From Isoetes taiwanensis (lineage: Eukaryota; Streptophyta; Lycopodiopsida; Isoetales; Isoetaceae), in contig JAJEKV010000050.1 of the NCBI GenBank assembly GCA_021234155.1, positions 6,969,199 through 7,033,198 of the forward strand: a stretch of DNA of 64,000 nucleotides, read 5' to 3'. The position numbers and the translations under genes were made by a program. Shown here in pieces: positions 47,357-59,209 of the stretch. The notes under the pieces were generated by a model. The model searched no databases and was not told the origin of the DNA. It worked only from the letters and a program-made list of their open reading frames with translations. Every line of letters begins with the position of its first letter. Position 1 is the first letter of the stretch.

Positions 47357-48107
47357 TACCTGGTTGATCCTGCCAAAGAGTCATATGCTTGTCTCAAAAG
47401 ATTAAGCCATGCATGTGCAAGTATAAGCTACCTTGTACTGTGAAACTGCGAATGGCTCATTAAATCAGTTATAGTTTATTTGATGGTATCTTACTACTCG
47501 GATAACCGTTGTAATTCTAGAGCTAATATGTGCACCAAGTCCCGACCCATGGAAGGGATACATTTATCAGATAAAAGGCCAATGCGGGCTTGCACCGCTC
47601 CACGCCGATGACTCATGATAACTAGTCGAATCGCACGGCCTTAGCGTCGGCGATATTTCATTCAAATTTCTGCCCTATCATCTTTCGATGGTAGGATAGT
47701 GGCCTACCATGGTGGTGACAGGTGACGGGGAATTAGGGTTCGATGTGGTGTAGGGGAGTCATGTGAACCCAAAACAACTAGCATGAGGCCTGAGACGTAC
47801 GAACTAAAGAGGGTTCGATTCCGGAGAGGGAGCCTGAGAGACGGCTACCACATCCAAGGAAGGCGGAAGCGCCAAAATTACCCAATCCGATACGGGGAGG
47901 TAGTGACAATAAATAACAATGCTGGGCTTCTACAAGTCTGGTAATTGGAATGAGTACAATCTAAATCCCTTAACGAGGATCCATTGGAGGGCAAGTCTGG
48001 TGCCAGCAGCCGCGGTAATTCCAGCTCCAATAGCGTATATTTAAGTTGTTGCAGTTAAAAAGCTCGTAGTTAGATCTCGGGGTGGGATGCACGGTCTGCG
48101 CTCGGGT
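47357..48107 (+). rRNA. 18S rRNA, 5' part only (pseudogene)
   Basis: Starts TACCTGGTTGATCCTGCC, the universal 5' end of eukaryotic 18S, and includes GTGCCAGCAGCCGCGGTAAT (~48000) and AGCTCGTAGT (~48061). Similarity fades after CTCGGGT near 48107, roughly a third of the way into the gene, so the rest of 18S and all of 5.8S/28S are missing. A 65-base insert flanked by AGGGTTCGAT repeats (47735-47744 and 47810-47819) and altered helix sequence near 47580 also mark it as a nonfunctional copy. Confidence 0.9.
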
Positions 48108-48700
48108 TACCTGTAAATGGAGCAAGCCTCTTAATCTAAATGTTATATCTATTTTCATATGTATCTATAAATGTCATATAAATTTTCATATATTTATTTA
48201 ATCTATAATAACTTATAATATCTATTTTCATCTCTAATAACTAGATTATGGATTCTTACTACCCTTTAAGACATCAATTATTGAGAACTAAAATACTCAA
48301 GCAAAATACAGAAGATCTACCCTTCAAAACCTTAAATTGTTTAGAACTAACATACTAAAACAAAATAGCCCCTAATCTGGAGGTCATTGTAGATTCCAGG
48401 ATCTGCCATCAGAGAAATCGATCGCAGTGTCTGCTATTTAGTGAAAATCGCCAAGAATCAAAGAAGCGCTTGGTAACAGTTGAAGAATCGCCAGCAAAGA
48501 AGGTGATGCGCCTGCAAGAATGAAGAGAAGCGCCAGCCGCCTACTGCAGAATGAAGTGAAGCGCCCAAGCGACCGAGCAAGCACCTGCTACGATCGTCTA
48601 AAAAACCAACATCTAAGACGGAATAGACGCCGAAGAAGCGCCCTGCTTTCTCTTCCAAGTGATCTCAGACGCAAGTACCTACGAATATTGAAGCGAGAAC
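48108..48700. other. Unassigned spacer between 18S fragment and gypsy element
   Basis: AT-rich to 48370, then a GA-rich part (AGCGCC repeats, 48470-48660) with one short open frame lacking any motif. No gene called. Confidence 0.5.
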
Positions 48701-49282
48701 TGTTTGGGATCTGAGTTCGGGAACTCCTGCAAGACAGCCCTCTGTGAGGACCCTTGGATCAAACAGGAGAACCCGGGAGCTATGTCACGCGGGATTTGCA
48801 AAAAGAACAAGGAAAAAAAGAAAAGAAAGCAAAGAGAACACTGAGATCACAATAATGAGAAACTTCGTTGATGTCAATGAAGATACATGAGCTCTCGCAA
48901 TCGAGAGAAAACTGAAGGGAGACAAGACTCAAAACTCATCTAAAAACTCATGTGCTAGCTCTACTCATATATATAGTACAATGGCCTTTGGCCCAATATA
49001 GACACTCTGATTGATTTCGGTGCCGATTCCTGGAAGGAGGCCTGCTTTTGAGGAATCTTTGCCGGTGCCTCTTGAAATGTCTGAAATCACGCCGACGCAG
49101 GCGGTGATTTCGGCCATCACTTGTCCGAAAGCCTCCTATTAACGGCAGACGTGGTCTTTGATTGCGTGGTGCACTTGGTCTCAAGGGGCCTTTGACGACT
49201 GACCTGTGCCTGGCTGTGGATCCTTGGCCTTGACTTGGTCCGTCGTATGCATGAATAGTCCCCAGCATGTACAGGACTAACA
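48701..49282 (-). repeat. 3' LTR of the gypsy element
   Basis: Minus-strand start TGTTAGTCCTGTACATG at 49282, end CCCAAACA at 48701. Shares its body (CTCCTGCAAGACAGCCCT, GGACCCTTGGATCAAACAG) with 59210-59797 but shows many small differences, so the two have diverged or contain consensus errors. Confidence 0.9.
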
Positions 49283-49297
49283 CTCCCCCCACCAAAC
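49283..49297 (-). other. Polypurine tract of the gypsy element
   Basis: Minus strand TTTGGTGGGGGGAG directly before the LTR start TGTTAG. Confidence 0.85.
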
Positions 49298-49399
49298 GAC
49301 ACTCAGAGTGAAGAAAAGGAGGAAGTGTTTCTGATGGCGGGGAATCCAAAGGTTTGAAAGTGATCCTCACGGGGAATGAGGACGGGCGCCATTGTGATA

Positions 49400-50746
49400 A
49401 TTACCCACTAGATCCCGGACGTGCTTGAAGAGCTTCGAGTGTTAAGCCCGGTCGGGGATGAGCGTCATGGAGAAATCCGGAGCGTACCATGTCTTCAAGG
49501 GCAGCATGGGCCTCAAAAGGAACGAACTGGCACTCCATGAGAAGGCAGGTCTGGAGGCCGAAGGCACTGACACTGGCATTCGGGTTGCAATAAAAGATGG
49601 GACGCTGCCGATTTAACGAGCTTACCAGATGCACTTGAGAGCGGCATGGCTTCCGGCAGCGGTGACGGCGGAACCAAGGTGCAGTGAGGTGGCGGCATTC
49701 TGCAAGAAGGCATCAAGGCCATGAACAGCATCAGCGGGCCGTTGCCAACCACACTCCTTTGCAATATAGATCCAATTTTCAGTGGAGTCCAAAGTGGCAC
49801 TATCCTCCCAATTGGAGCGTCAGACAAAACGTGGATCCCACCGGAGATCCGTCGAGATCTGAGGAGGAGTCCACCCAGCGTGGCCTTCCAGGACCTTGGT
49901 CCAAAACGGAAGACGCCAGTCGGAGGTGATAAATCTGGGGCATGGAGGGACACCCAGTGAAGCATATGGAGAGGGAGCCATGCCCGTGGGCGTGGCCGCC
50001 GAGCCCGCTCCCAAGGCACGCATAAGGTTCGGATCAAGAGCTTGGCACCACTGGTTCCAATCAGAAGCAGAGAGCTGATTATAGACAGGAGGACTATCCC
50101 AACCCGTGGGTATTGTCTTGCTATCCAGAAGGGCACGCAGTTGATTGTAGCCTGCTAAGTGCTGCATATAAATTTGGGCAAACGGAAGATCCTCAGGATG
50201 CGCAAGATTCTTCCGCTTTGTCCCCAAATTTGGGCTTGCCATAGAGGTAAATGATGAGCAAGCTTTGGCATGTACTCCTGATTAAGAGTGTGATTCCAAT
50301 CATGATCTTTGAGATACGGGTTGGTATCCAATAACAACCAGTGAGCCTGTTGGTCGCCCTGAAAGTTTCATGTGGCCCATCTTGGAATTTGTCTTATGTG
50401 TCGGACGGATAGAAGTCATGAAAAGATGTATGCGCCATCGGTGAACGATTCGAAGGTGATAAAATCGGGCCTTCACAAAGGAATGAAGTCCGAAGACTAA
50501 GAGGGCACTGAGTAAACCTTTGTCTTCTAACAAAGGTCTGGCCAAATCCGAGAAAATCCTCACCGCTGCGCGTCCGGGCATCAACGACCATCTGCGCCAC
50601 TACCACTTCAGAAGAAAGAGGTGGCGGCGGGCAACCACATAATCCAGGTAACTGGAAGGAGTAGCGAAATCCACAGACATGTGGAGAGCTATATTAATGT
50701 AGCCCTCTTGTTTAGTTTGGGCCTCTTCAGCAGATTGAACAGCTTG
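49400..50746 (-). pseudogene. Downstream continuation of the gypsy extra ORF
   Basis: After the stop at 50747 the minus strand stays readable in changing frames: QAVQSAEEAQTKQEGYINIAL, FVKARFYHLRIVHRWRIHLF, SGRPTGSLVVIGYQPV, HTLNQEYMPKLAHHLPLW, then LDSKTIPTGWDSPPVYNQL and LGVPPCPRF. No known domain is visible. It is probably the C-terminal part of the extra protein or a second one, broken by indels. Confidence 0.4.
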
Positions 50747-52275
50747 CTAGAGCTGATGTTCAAGGTCGCGGATCTGGTGCTCCTTTTCGAGCAGAAGACG
50801 TGACTGATCACGGACCCGTTTATTGGAGAGCGTGCCATGTGAAGAGGATGGCCCAGGAGTATGAAGTCGAAGCGCGGCAATCTCTGTGTCATCAATGATC
50901 TTCTGTTTCTTAGCCTCCGTAAGCTGATCCTGGAGTGGCGTGAGCTGAATGGTCAACGTGGAAAGCTGAGCTTCTAAGGAGGTGATTCGAGCATCCCGTT
51001 CTGTAAGGTCATGGACTTGATTGCTGTAACTCTGTGAAAGCTCTGTATACAAGGTGTTGAGTTTGGCAAGGTCTTTGTCCTTGTCGCCTAGGAGGTTGTC
51101 CTTGGCCTTGACCTGCTCCAGCAATTCCTGAATTGTGGTTTGTAACTGAGCCTGTTGATCAGCAAGCAGGCTGGTCTGATCTTGTGCATTCTTGAGATCC
51201 TCACGGGTCTGTAAAAGAGCCTCGTGCTTTTCTTGAAGTTTGTCTTCCAGGGTCTGAACCTGCGTGGTGGCAGCTTGAAGATCCCTGTGAACAGCTTCTG
51301 ATGCTTCTAGGTAGACGTGAACTCCATTCATGAAAGCATCTTGGGAGTCTTGCAACTTGAGGACAACGGCTTGAACATCCTGTTGATATTTATAGAGGGC
51401 CTGCCTAGGAGGAAGAGGTGCAGGGCCCTGTTGTTGTCGTGTCTGGGACGTCTGAGAGACATGATGAGAAGTGGAGGGCATGGATTCTGTGGATGAAGAA
51501 GAAACAATAACATGCGTGGCGTTGTATTGGACATGACCAGGAGAAGAAGGGCGTGAAGTTTCAGCCTGTTGGTTTGGAGGAAGGGAATGGAAAGATTGAC
51601 GAGTGGATGTGTGAGAATTGGAAGGGGACCCAGGAAGAGGAAGGTAATGACAGATGAGGGCTTGAAGATGGGCACCCACTGAGGCTTCAAAGATGGAAGA
51701 GGGGGCAGCCCTAATGCGATCCACTTCATGAAGGAGTCGGAAGAACAGCATTTGGGGCCAATCAATATGGTGAGTGGAACGGATGGCCGTGATAACAACA
51801 TTGTAGAACTGTTTATTGATATGGGTGTTCTTGATAGAATACCCAAGCAATTTGTGCCACAGAAACTTGACAAAAGTATCGTGAGTCTTGGCAATATTGG
51901 TCAGGCGATGCATGTTGGCTTGATATGGAACAGCGCCAAACTGAGTGACATCGAGGTCCTGTAAGGCAGCCCAAGATAAAGAAGGTCGTTTAAGAGGAAT
52001 GTGGAATACCTCAGAAATCAGGGCCTGAGTAAGCATGATAGTGGTGCCATCGACCATGGTAGCATATCCTTCCGGGCTGTTGACTATATATGAGCGACGA
52101 ACTGCTTCAATTGCTCCGGATTTGGTGCAGGGAGGTCCATTTGTTCCGCCATTCACGACTTCGGACCAACGAGGGCCTCGCGAAAGGTGGGTGTCGAGAA
52201 GGTCACAGACTCAAAAAGAGCCGGATCCCGTGGAGCCGAAGCTTGAAGTTGAGGAAATTTGGGTGAAGTAGCCAT
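50747..52275 (-). CDS. Extra 3' ORF of the gypsy element, plant-mobile-like plus coiled coil
   Basis: An ATG at 52275 (MATSPKFPQLQASAP) is followed, after a frame change near 52150, by a 469-residue open frame to 50747. Residues 1-170 of that frame (YIVNSPEGYATMVDGTTIML, ISEVFHIPL, FVKFLWHKLLGYS, INKQFYNVVITAI) are globular and recall the plant-mobile/retrotransposon-derived domains of extra ORFs, but I cannot name the family. Residues 170-260 are Ser/Pro/Gln-rich. Residues 260-440 form a long coiled coil (LQEKHEALLQTREDLKNAQ, ITSLEAQLSTLTIQLTPLQ). It lies in the sense of pol, between integrase and the 3' LTR. A role in particle assembly or movement is speculation. Confidence 0.6.
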
Positions 52276-52777
52276 GGCGTAGAGCATCTGAGAGGAACAA
52301 GAAGAACTGTGTGGAGAATCCTGAGGGCGGAGAGCAGAAGACGAAAACGAAGATGGACGAAAAGATGTTTAGGGCGCACAAGTGCATTGTAAAAGGGCAT
52401 GATGAGAATGAAGCGGCGACCGTTGATGATGCCAGGTGGCAAGAGATGCGAAGGAGTCGATTGAGAGGCAAAAATTTGGCTAAGTCCCCAAGCAGTGAAG
52501 GGAGAAGCAATGAACGGTGGAGATGAGACGTAAATGAACGATCGGATGTGACAGCTGGCAAAGGTACACATATTAATGTTCGACAGGCGTGAAAAGAAGG
52601 AATGTCATTTAATGCAGGCACTCGAAGTAGGATATCATTAAAACGGAGGTGTCAGAAGGTACCATTGCTAGATATGCGGCGGGAGAAAAGATTCCAATTT
52701 AGAAACGGCCTTGCATTGCAACCACGTCGGCAAGGTGTCTGATTGGTCCACGTCGACAGGATTCCCATCGGTGGGGC

Positions 52778-52785
52778 TATATAAG
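52778..52785 (+). promoter_or_regulatory. TATA box of the antisense gene
   Basis: TATATAAG lies 37 bases before the ATG at 52822, with GATTGG (CCAAT type, inverted) at ~52741. This is a normal plant core-promoter layout and points opposite to the retrotransposon. Confidence 0.6.
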
Positions 52786-52821
52786 ACGAGCAGGGACGAA
52801 GCTGAGACACCCTTGGCGATC

Positions 52822-53082
52822 ATGAGTATGGTTGCGGCTGGTTTGAACGAGAACTGCACCATGCCCACGAACTGTCAGGAATGGATCACCTGCAAGATGA
52901 ACTGTTTGGATCTCTGGAAATGCCACAACCGTGGCATCCCTATGGATGGCTGGTGCAGTGGGATGGCTGAGCATCCCGACCCTCTGACCAACCCCATGGA
53001 GATGGTGGTGCATCTGCGCTGGGATCCGGAGCAGAACTACTACCATATCCTCCGCATCACCTCTGCTCCCAACCCGGAGTAG
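52822..53082 (+). CDS. Small cysteine-rich protein gene antisense to the gypsy element
   Basis: Open frame of 86 residues starting MSMVAAGLNENCTMPTNC and ending RITSAPNPE. Six cysteines fall within residues 12-45 (NCTMPTNCQEWITCKMNC, KCHNRG, GWCSG), followed by a more ordinary stretch with VVHLRWDPEQNYYHIL. There is no signal peptide or membrane segment. It lies between integrase and the extra ORF, on the opposite strand, with its own TATA box upstream and an AT-rich 3' region (TTTTGTAAATAG, AATATAAATATG) that could supply polyadenylation. Extra antisense ORFs are known from some plant Ty3/gypsy elements; I do not recognise this protein. The frame has stayed open in an element whose pol is broken, which hints at constraint but could be chance. 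Confidence 0.5.
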   Translation: MSMVAAGLNENCTMPTNCQEWITCKMNCLDLWKCHNRGIPMDGWCSGMAEHPDPLTNPMEMVVHLRWDPEQNYYHILRITSAPNPE

Positions 53083-53205
53083 AGGGGTTTTAATTTTAGG
53101 ATTTTGTAAATAGGGCACTGCCCATAGAGCTCTTGCTCATAGCGGAAGTAAGTGGGCAATGCTCACATTTTGTAATTTGCCTCTAGTAATATAAATATGC
53201 CACTT

Positions 53206-56200
53206 TTAGTCACTGTCTGTTGTTTCAGAACGTTGTGGTGCATCCTGTGTAGAACTGTCTGTAGCTTCTGTATGAAATTGCTTAAGGCGAAAGCCATTAA
53301 CCAGAGTAGGTAATGGAGTGCCATCTAACTCAGCCAGCTTGAAAACCCTGGGTTGAACAACTTGAATAATTTGATAAGGACCAAGCCACCTGAACTTTAA
53401 CTTGCCCGGAAAATTTTTGTAACGAGAATCATAAAGAAGAACCAAATCACCTTCTTTGAATGTTTTTTGTTTGTCTTAACACGCTTGTCATGCAATGATT
53501 TTTGCAACTGTTGTCCATGAAGAACGCGAATGTAAGCATCTCGCCGAAGTTCATCCAACCGTTCTAATTGATAAACCCTTTCCTTGAGTGCAAAAGGTGG
53601 GATTATGTCTTTGTAGCAAGTTGGAAACCGGAGAGTCTAAGAATATATTCAAAAGGCATGAGAGCTTCTTGACCATAAACCAGTTTGAAAGGAGTGGCCA
53701 GATGCAATTTTGAAACCGGTGTTGTAAGCCCAAAGAACAGTAGGCAACTTGTCTTGCCAATCTGTACGAGAAGCGTCACAAATTTTCTTGAGAATAGTGA
53801 TGAGAGTTTTGTTGGTACTTTCAGCCAAGCCATTTCCTTGAGGATAGTAAGGTGTACTCTTCCTGTGCTGGATGTGAAGATAATCCGTCAGCTCCTTGAT
53901 GATATGATTTACAAAATGCACACCACGATCACTAACAAGTTCCGTGGGACAACCAAAACGCGTGATGATGTGCATGTAGAGAACCTTGGCTGTGTTTGCA
54001 GCAGTGTTGTCTAGAAGTGCACAAGCTTCCGCCCATTTGGTAGCATAATCCGCGATGACCAGAATGTAGCGGGCACGGGTGTGCCGCGCCGGTGGGTCCA
54101 TGGGCCCCACAAAGTCCATTCCCCATTTGCTGAAGGGAAGTGGCGTGGTGACCGGCGTAATGGAAGAGCGTCACGGGCCGTGGGCTTCCCCACACGCTGA
54201 CAGACATCACACGTGCGAGCATAAGCGTGGGCATCTTTGAAGAGCGTGCGCCAGAAGTATCCTGCCAAAGAATTTTGCGTGCCGTGGCGTCACCACTAAA
54301 ATGACCACCACCAAGCCCGTCGTGGGCTTGTCGATCGGGCACCTCATGAGGAAGGACACAACGACGGAGGACCATGTCTTTACCACGTTTGTATAGATGG
54401 CCTGCAACCATAGTATAGTCACGGACCTCTCTGAGAAACTGACGGTGGCGGGAGCGAAGCTTATCTGGAGAGAGCGTCAGATCTTTGGGAGGAAGAGCGC
54501 CGGTGAGAAGATATTGCTGAAAGTTGTGAAACCAATGGGGCATGACTGTGACCAGGAACAATTGAGCGTCTGGAAAGGCGTCAGAAACACCCGTGGAGGG
54601 ATCATCCGTGTGGATGCGTGAAAGATAATTAGGCACCACATGAGACTTGCCTGCCTTATGAACAATTTCGAAAGGAGCGAATTCTTGCAGAAGAAGGACC
54701 CAACGAGCAATTCTACCCGTGGGCGTGGCTTTGTTGATTAAATAGAGAAGAGCTTGATGGTCAACAAAGAACTTGATCTAGCTGCCCAACAAATAATGAC
54801 ACAGAAAACTAAGCCCAAAGCTTCGCTCGTGGCGTAGTAGTTCTGCGCCAGCAGGATTGAGTTTTTGGCTGGCATAGCGGATAGGTTTATCCGCGTGTGT
54901 TCATCATAGGCCCGAGAAAGAACAAAGACCAATGGCAAAAAAAGCGTAGACATCAACATGAACGTGGAAGGGCTTGTCCCATTGAGGAGGAACAAGTACC
55001 GGCCCCGAAAGGTAAATACTTTAACTTTAACCAAAAGCGGCTTCCGCTTGGGGATTCCAAGCCCAAGTGGATTCATCACCCGTGAGTTTATGAATGGGAT
55101 CAGCGATAGCTGCAAGTCCAGGAATGAAGGTGGAATAGTAATTTACCTTACCAAGGAAGGAGCGTGTCTCTTTGATATTTGAGGGTGCTTGAGCCTTCAA
55201 TACACAACTGATTTTAGCGGGATCCATGGTGATGCCTTCTTTACTGACCACATGACCCAACAGAACGCCTGAGGTGACGCAAAAAGTGCACTTCTCAGGA
55301 TTGAGACTAATGCCAGATTCATCACATTTTTGAAAGACAAGCTCCAACTTTTCCAAATGATCATCCATGGAGTGTAGGCTGAGAAATCATCGTGAAAGAT
55401 CTGAAGAAAAGGTTTATCCTTCATAAAGTCTTGAAAGACGGAAAGCATGATATGCTGAAAGGTTGAAGGAGAGTTTGATAAACCGAAAGGGACCACCTTG
55501 TAGGCAAAAGTGCCCCACGGGGTGGTGAAGGTAGTTTTGAGTTGATCTTCTGTCTTGATAGAGATTTGATTGTACCCAGAGAAACCATCCATGAAAGAGT
55601 ACATCTCATGACCAAGAACCGTCAAGAAGAACCCGGGTGAAGGGAAGCGGAAAGTGATCACGCTCCGTAGCTTGATTGAGTTTTCTGTAGTCTACGCAAA
55701 CGCGGATCTTACCATTGTGGTTGAGAGCAATGACGATGGGGCTCACCCATTCAGAGTGTTTAACCTCATAAATCAGGCCAGCAGCTAAGAGTTTGTCGAT
55801 TTTGGCCTTGACACGGTCACAGTAATTTGGGTTGAGCCTGTACTGTCGTTGCTAGATGGGGCGTGCATCAGGTTTGGTAGGGATGGTGAGTTCCCCCAAC
55901 TCTTTTTTGATACCTCGAAGGTCTTTGTAGCTCCAAGCAAAAATATGTTTGAACTTCTTGAAGAGCATCACAGCGCGTGCTTTATAGGTGGAAGGAAGAT
56001 TAGTAGCTAAGCGGACCGGTTGATTGTTACCAATGTCCACTATTTCCACCTCTGGAGTTTGAATAGGAGGAACAACCTCTGTGTCCTGAACCTGATGAGC
56101 AGGAGGTTGAAGCATGACAGGAGGAGCAGCATTTTGTGTAGTGAAGAAAAGAGGCTGCTGAGTGTCATCAAGCAAGGGTTGCTTCATGACGGCATGAACA

Positions 56201-57426
56201 TCGGCGGTCTCCGAAGAAGTGATGGTGTCTGAAAAATGATCAAGACGTTGAATGCGATTGCAGGAAGCCAGGTAAGGGTCCAAGAGAGCGGCCACCGCCT
56301 GGTCCTGATCAGCGTCATCTCACCCCAAGGATCAGCATACTCCGGGTAAGATGAGAGAGGCAGACTTGCAGGTGGAGCTTGAACATGATAAATATTTTGG
56401 GCTTCTTCAGTAGTCGTCGAGATTGAAGGTTCACCCTTTCGACAGAGATCAATTTGCCGCCTTCGGATCCATGGTGGCATTGAGATGTCCATCAGTGATA
56501 ACAAGTTGGTCTCAGGGCCCAAGAATGAATACTCTTAGCCTGGCGGAGAAAAGGTCGTCCAACAAGCATTTCATAATCACTAGGATATTCTCCAGCTTTC
56601 CAAACCCCGAACTCCAAGGGGAATTTGAGATCACCAATGCTAATATGGAGAAGAGGAGTGACACCTTGGGGACGCGTGATATGGCCATTAGCGAACTTGA
56701 TGTCATAGGGGGCACGGTATAATTATTTGATGCCCAATTGCTTCCTGAGCTTACCAAGAATAAGATTGACTCAACTACCACCATCAATTTGAACATGATT
56801 GATTTATCGCCGATTGCCCACCGCGCGTGCACCGGGTGTGGAGGTCGCAACAGCTCAAACGTAACCGTGGGAAGAGATAACCGATCTTTGAGAGCCTACG
56901 AGTTTCAAAATGGTGGCCGGCTCAAAGGAATTTTGATCTTGGCAAGTTCTTCCCGAAGTTCCAAAGGAACATGAGAAAGGGGTCCGCGAGAATCCAAAGG
57001 GAGCCGAGTCCGCGTGATAAAGAGCCGAGACTTCTTTAAGAAGCTCTACCCCAAAGAAAATATTTGGATACGGTGAGCTGCGGCTTTGGTAGATGACAAC
57101 GGCGCCGCCTGACGCTGCTGAGCTCGAGTGGTGGCATGAACATTGGCCAATGTGCGACCTTCCGCAGCCTGCATGAGTTTAAGAATACTTTGTCTCACTT
57201 TAGGCATGATGTGAGGCATAAGTTTGTCAAGATCAGGCGCGAAATGAACTTTTTTATCATCTTCATGAGGGACTGTTTCTACAGCAAAAGCTGGTTGCGT
57301 GTCGTGAGGGATGATTGTCAAGGGGCGTGAAGCCCGTGTCTGACGGGAGACCAAACCAACCCAATTTGACTGCTGAACTGGAGGGTTGAGAGCCTGATAA
57401 ATCTCCTCTTGAGCTTGTTGATCCAT
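53206..57426 (-). pseudogene. Gypsy pol: protease, RT, RNase H, integrase
   Basis: Protease: QIDGGS..VNLI at ~56790 with a stop inside, then GVTPLLHISIGDLKFPLEFGV and MLVGRPFL. RT: SEWVSPIVIALNHNGKIRVC and VDYRKLN at ~55700, FMDGFSGYNQI at ~55590, WGTFAYKVVPFGLSNSPSTF, and FHDD in place of YxDD at ~55395. RNase H: FFVDHQALLYLINKATPTGR at ~54760 and LLLQEFAPFEIVHKAGKSH. Integrase: a zinc-binding HDGLGGGHF...CDVCQR region (~54330-54200), the core DYATKW (~54050), SDRGVHF (~53935) and NGLAESTNK (~53835), which supply the DDE acids, and a GPY module (FRWLGPYQIIQVV) before the stop at 53206. Frames change at least six times, so no active polyprotein is encoded as written. Confidence 0.9.
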
Positions 57427-57459
57427 AGGATTGGAGGTAGATGCAACTTGCGGAGGACG

Positions 57460-59168
57460 CTATTGTTGAGGCGGCCATGGTGGCTTCCTCAAAACAGGAC
57501 GTGGGCCTTGTTTACCGTTGGCCACCCACAGTTGATAAGCCGTGAGGCGTACTGAAGCTGGCTGATTTGAACCTGGAAGTTGAACTTGAACTTGAGGAAG
57601 TTGAGGACACGTCGTGGTGGTGTGACCCCATTCATGGCAATGATAACATTGAGCCTTAGAAGGATCAAAAGGAGGACGGTTTCCTTGTCCCCCCGGCTGC
57701 TGAGATTGCTGCGGTTGTTGATACTGCTGAGGTGGTTGAGTTTGATATTGCTGAGGCGGATATGACTGTGGTTGTTGAGGCGTGGTCTGAACTTGAAAGA
57801 CCATTTTATTCCTGAAGGGTGTAGGATGAGAACGAGTGCATTCCTCCGTGGCGTGATTGCACATATTGCACCTTTTACAGTGAGGAGGTCCATTTGAGGA
57901 GTTGCATTCATTTGCCAGATGGCCTTGATATTTACAAATATTACACCAGATCTGTAGCGTTGTGGATTTGGTTGCTGAGGCTGAACAGAATTTTGTGGAA
58001 CCATGACGGGGGGCATGAAAGGGAGTTCCGTGAGAGCAACACCTCGAGAAGAAACATTGACCGAGTGATTGACCAATTCAATGGCCTGCTCCAGAGACTT
58101 TGGACGCAGGTATTCTGTCATGAGTCGAATGGCAGGAGGAAGGCCCTGCAGAAACCAGACAAGAATCTGGCTTTGCGTGGGGTACTCCTGGAGTTTACTG
58201 ACGAGAATGTAAGGACGATCTGCAAAGTCCCTGGCTGACTCCGTGGGCTCTTGCTGAAGGTCATTGAGTTGCTTGAGGAGTAACCGATCATCGCCCGTAG
58301 GTGCCGTGAATGAGACGTAAAGGCGCTTTTCATTTCATGCCAACTTTGTTTCCAGTGACTTTTGTTGGCCATTAACCACTGATGAGGGGCGCCTCTGAGC
58401 GTGGTCGAAAAGATATGAAATTTGAGGTGCGGTTGCGCATGACCATTCGAGAATGGCCAAGGCTTCAATTCCTCCATGTGGGCTTGAGCACTTTGATCCG
58501 TAGGTTTGCCTTTAGTGTTGCCAAAAGTTGGATAAGTCAGCTTTAAATTATGAGTGGGAGATGAAGGCGAATCGGGCATATAGACAGTGGATTTGGTGGA
58601 GAATATGCGAAGATAGAGAGGTGGAACCACTGACCGAGAGCAAGTGGGTGGAACTCAAAACCCGGTGGTCCAAAGAAAGTAGCATCGTGGGGAAGGGTCA
58701 TGAGAGCCCTCCTCATTAGGGCTTGAGATCGGGTGGTTTGGTAAGGTGAAGAGCGTCTTTTAAAGATGGAGAAGATCTGAACTCGTGAACGTGGAAGGGC
58801 CAAAGGACACTTGATAGTAGCCCATCCCAAATAGGAGGCTTAAGAAGGTTGTGACGGTTGAGGGGTGTGGCCGGAAGGTATAGTAATGTAGGTGCTGTCG
58901 AGAGTCCGGAAATAGTGATGCGCAATGAACAGGGTATGCCGTGGAGATTGAGGTTGAGAACAATGCCGACATAATACCGGGGAGACCCCGGTCGAGAATG
59001 AGCACGAGGGGTAGGAGGTGCCGACTGAGCTCTGGAGCGGACTCGACCACCCTCAATGTCATAAGCAGTATCATACATGTCCCGAACAGCCTTGCGACAT
59101 TGATGGCGCTCCAGTTGAGCCGCCGTTTGGCAAAGAAGTTCTTCATAAGTGAAACCTCGAGCCGACAT
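57460..59168 (-). pseudogene. Gypsy gag with several CCHC zinc knuckles
   Basis: An ATG at 59168 gives MSARGFTYEELLCQTAAQLE and an Arg/Ser/Pro-rich segment. The capsid part follows in other frames (58630-58118 and neighbours: PHLKFHIFSTTLRGAPHQWL). Nucleocapsid part: CNICKYQGHLANEC (~57940), a degenerate CNMCNHATEEC, a Gln/Pro-rich linker (PPQQYQQPQQSQQPGG), and CYHCHEWGHTTTTC (~57640), all on the C-x2-C-x4-H-x4-C plan. The order and strand agree with pol downstream. Frameshifts separate the pieces. Confidence 0.85.
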
Positions 59169-59187
59169 GATGGAAAGAAAAGAAAGA

Positions 59188-59209
59188 TCAGACCCGGCAG
59201 CGGCGACAA
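59188..59209 (-). other. Primer binding site region of the gypsy element
   Basis: Directly inside the 5' LTR the minus strand reads TTGTCGCCGCTGCCGGGTC, similar to the TTGGCGCCGTTGCCGGGG-type PBS common in plant gypsy elements. Assignment to a specific tRNA is not made. Confidence 0.6.

Noticed and set aside
47357-48107. Functional 18S rRNA gene
   Set aside because: Truncated at about a third of its length, carries a 65-base insert and altered helices, and no 5.8S or 28S follows.
52777-53118. 113-codon minus frame overlapping the antisense gene
   Set aside because: Shadow of the plus frame, His/Arg-rich low complexity, with no match to the retroelement proteins.
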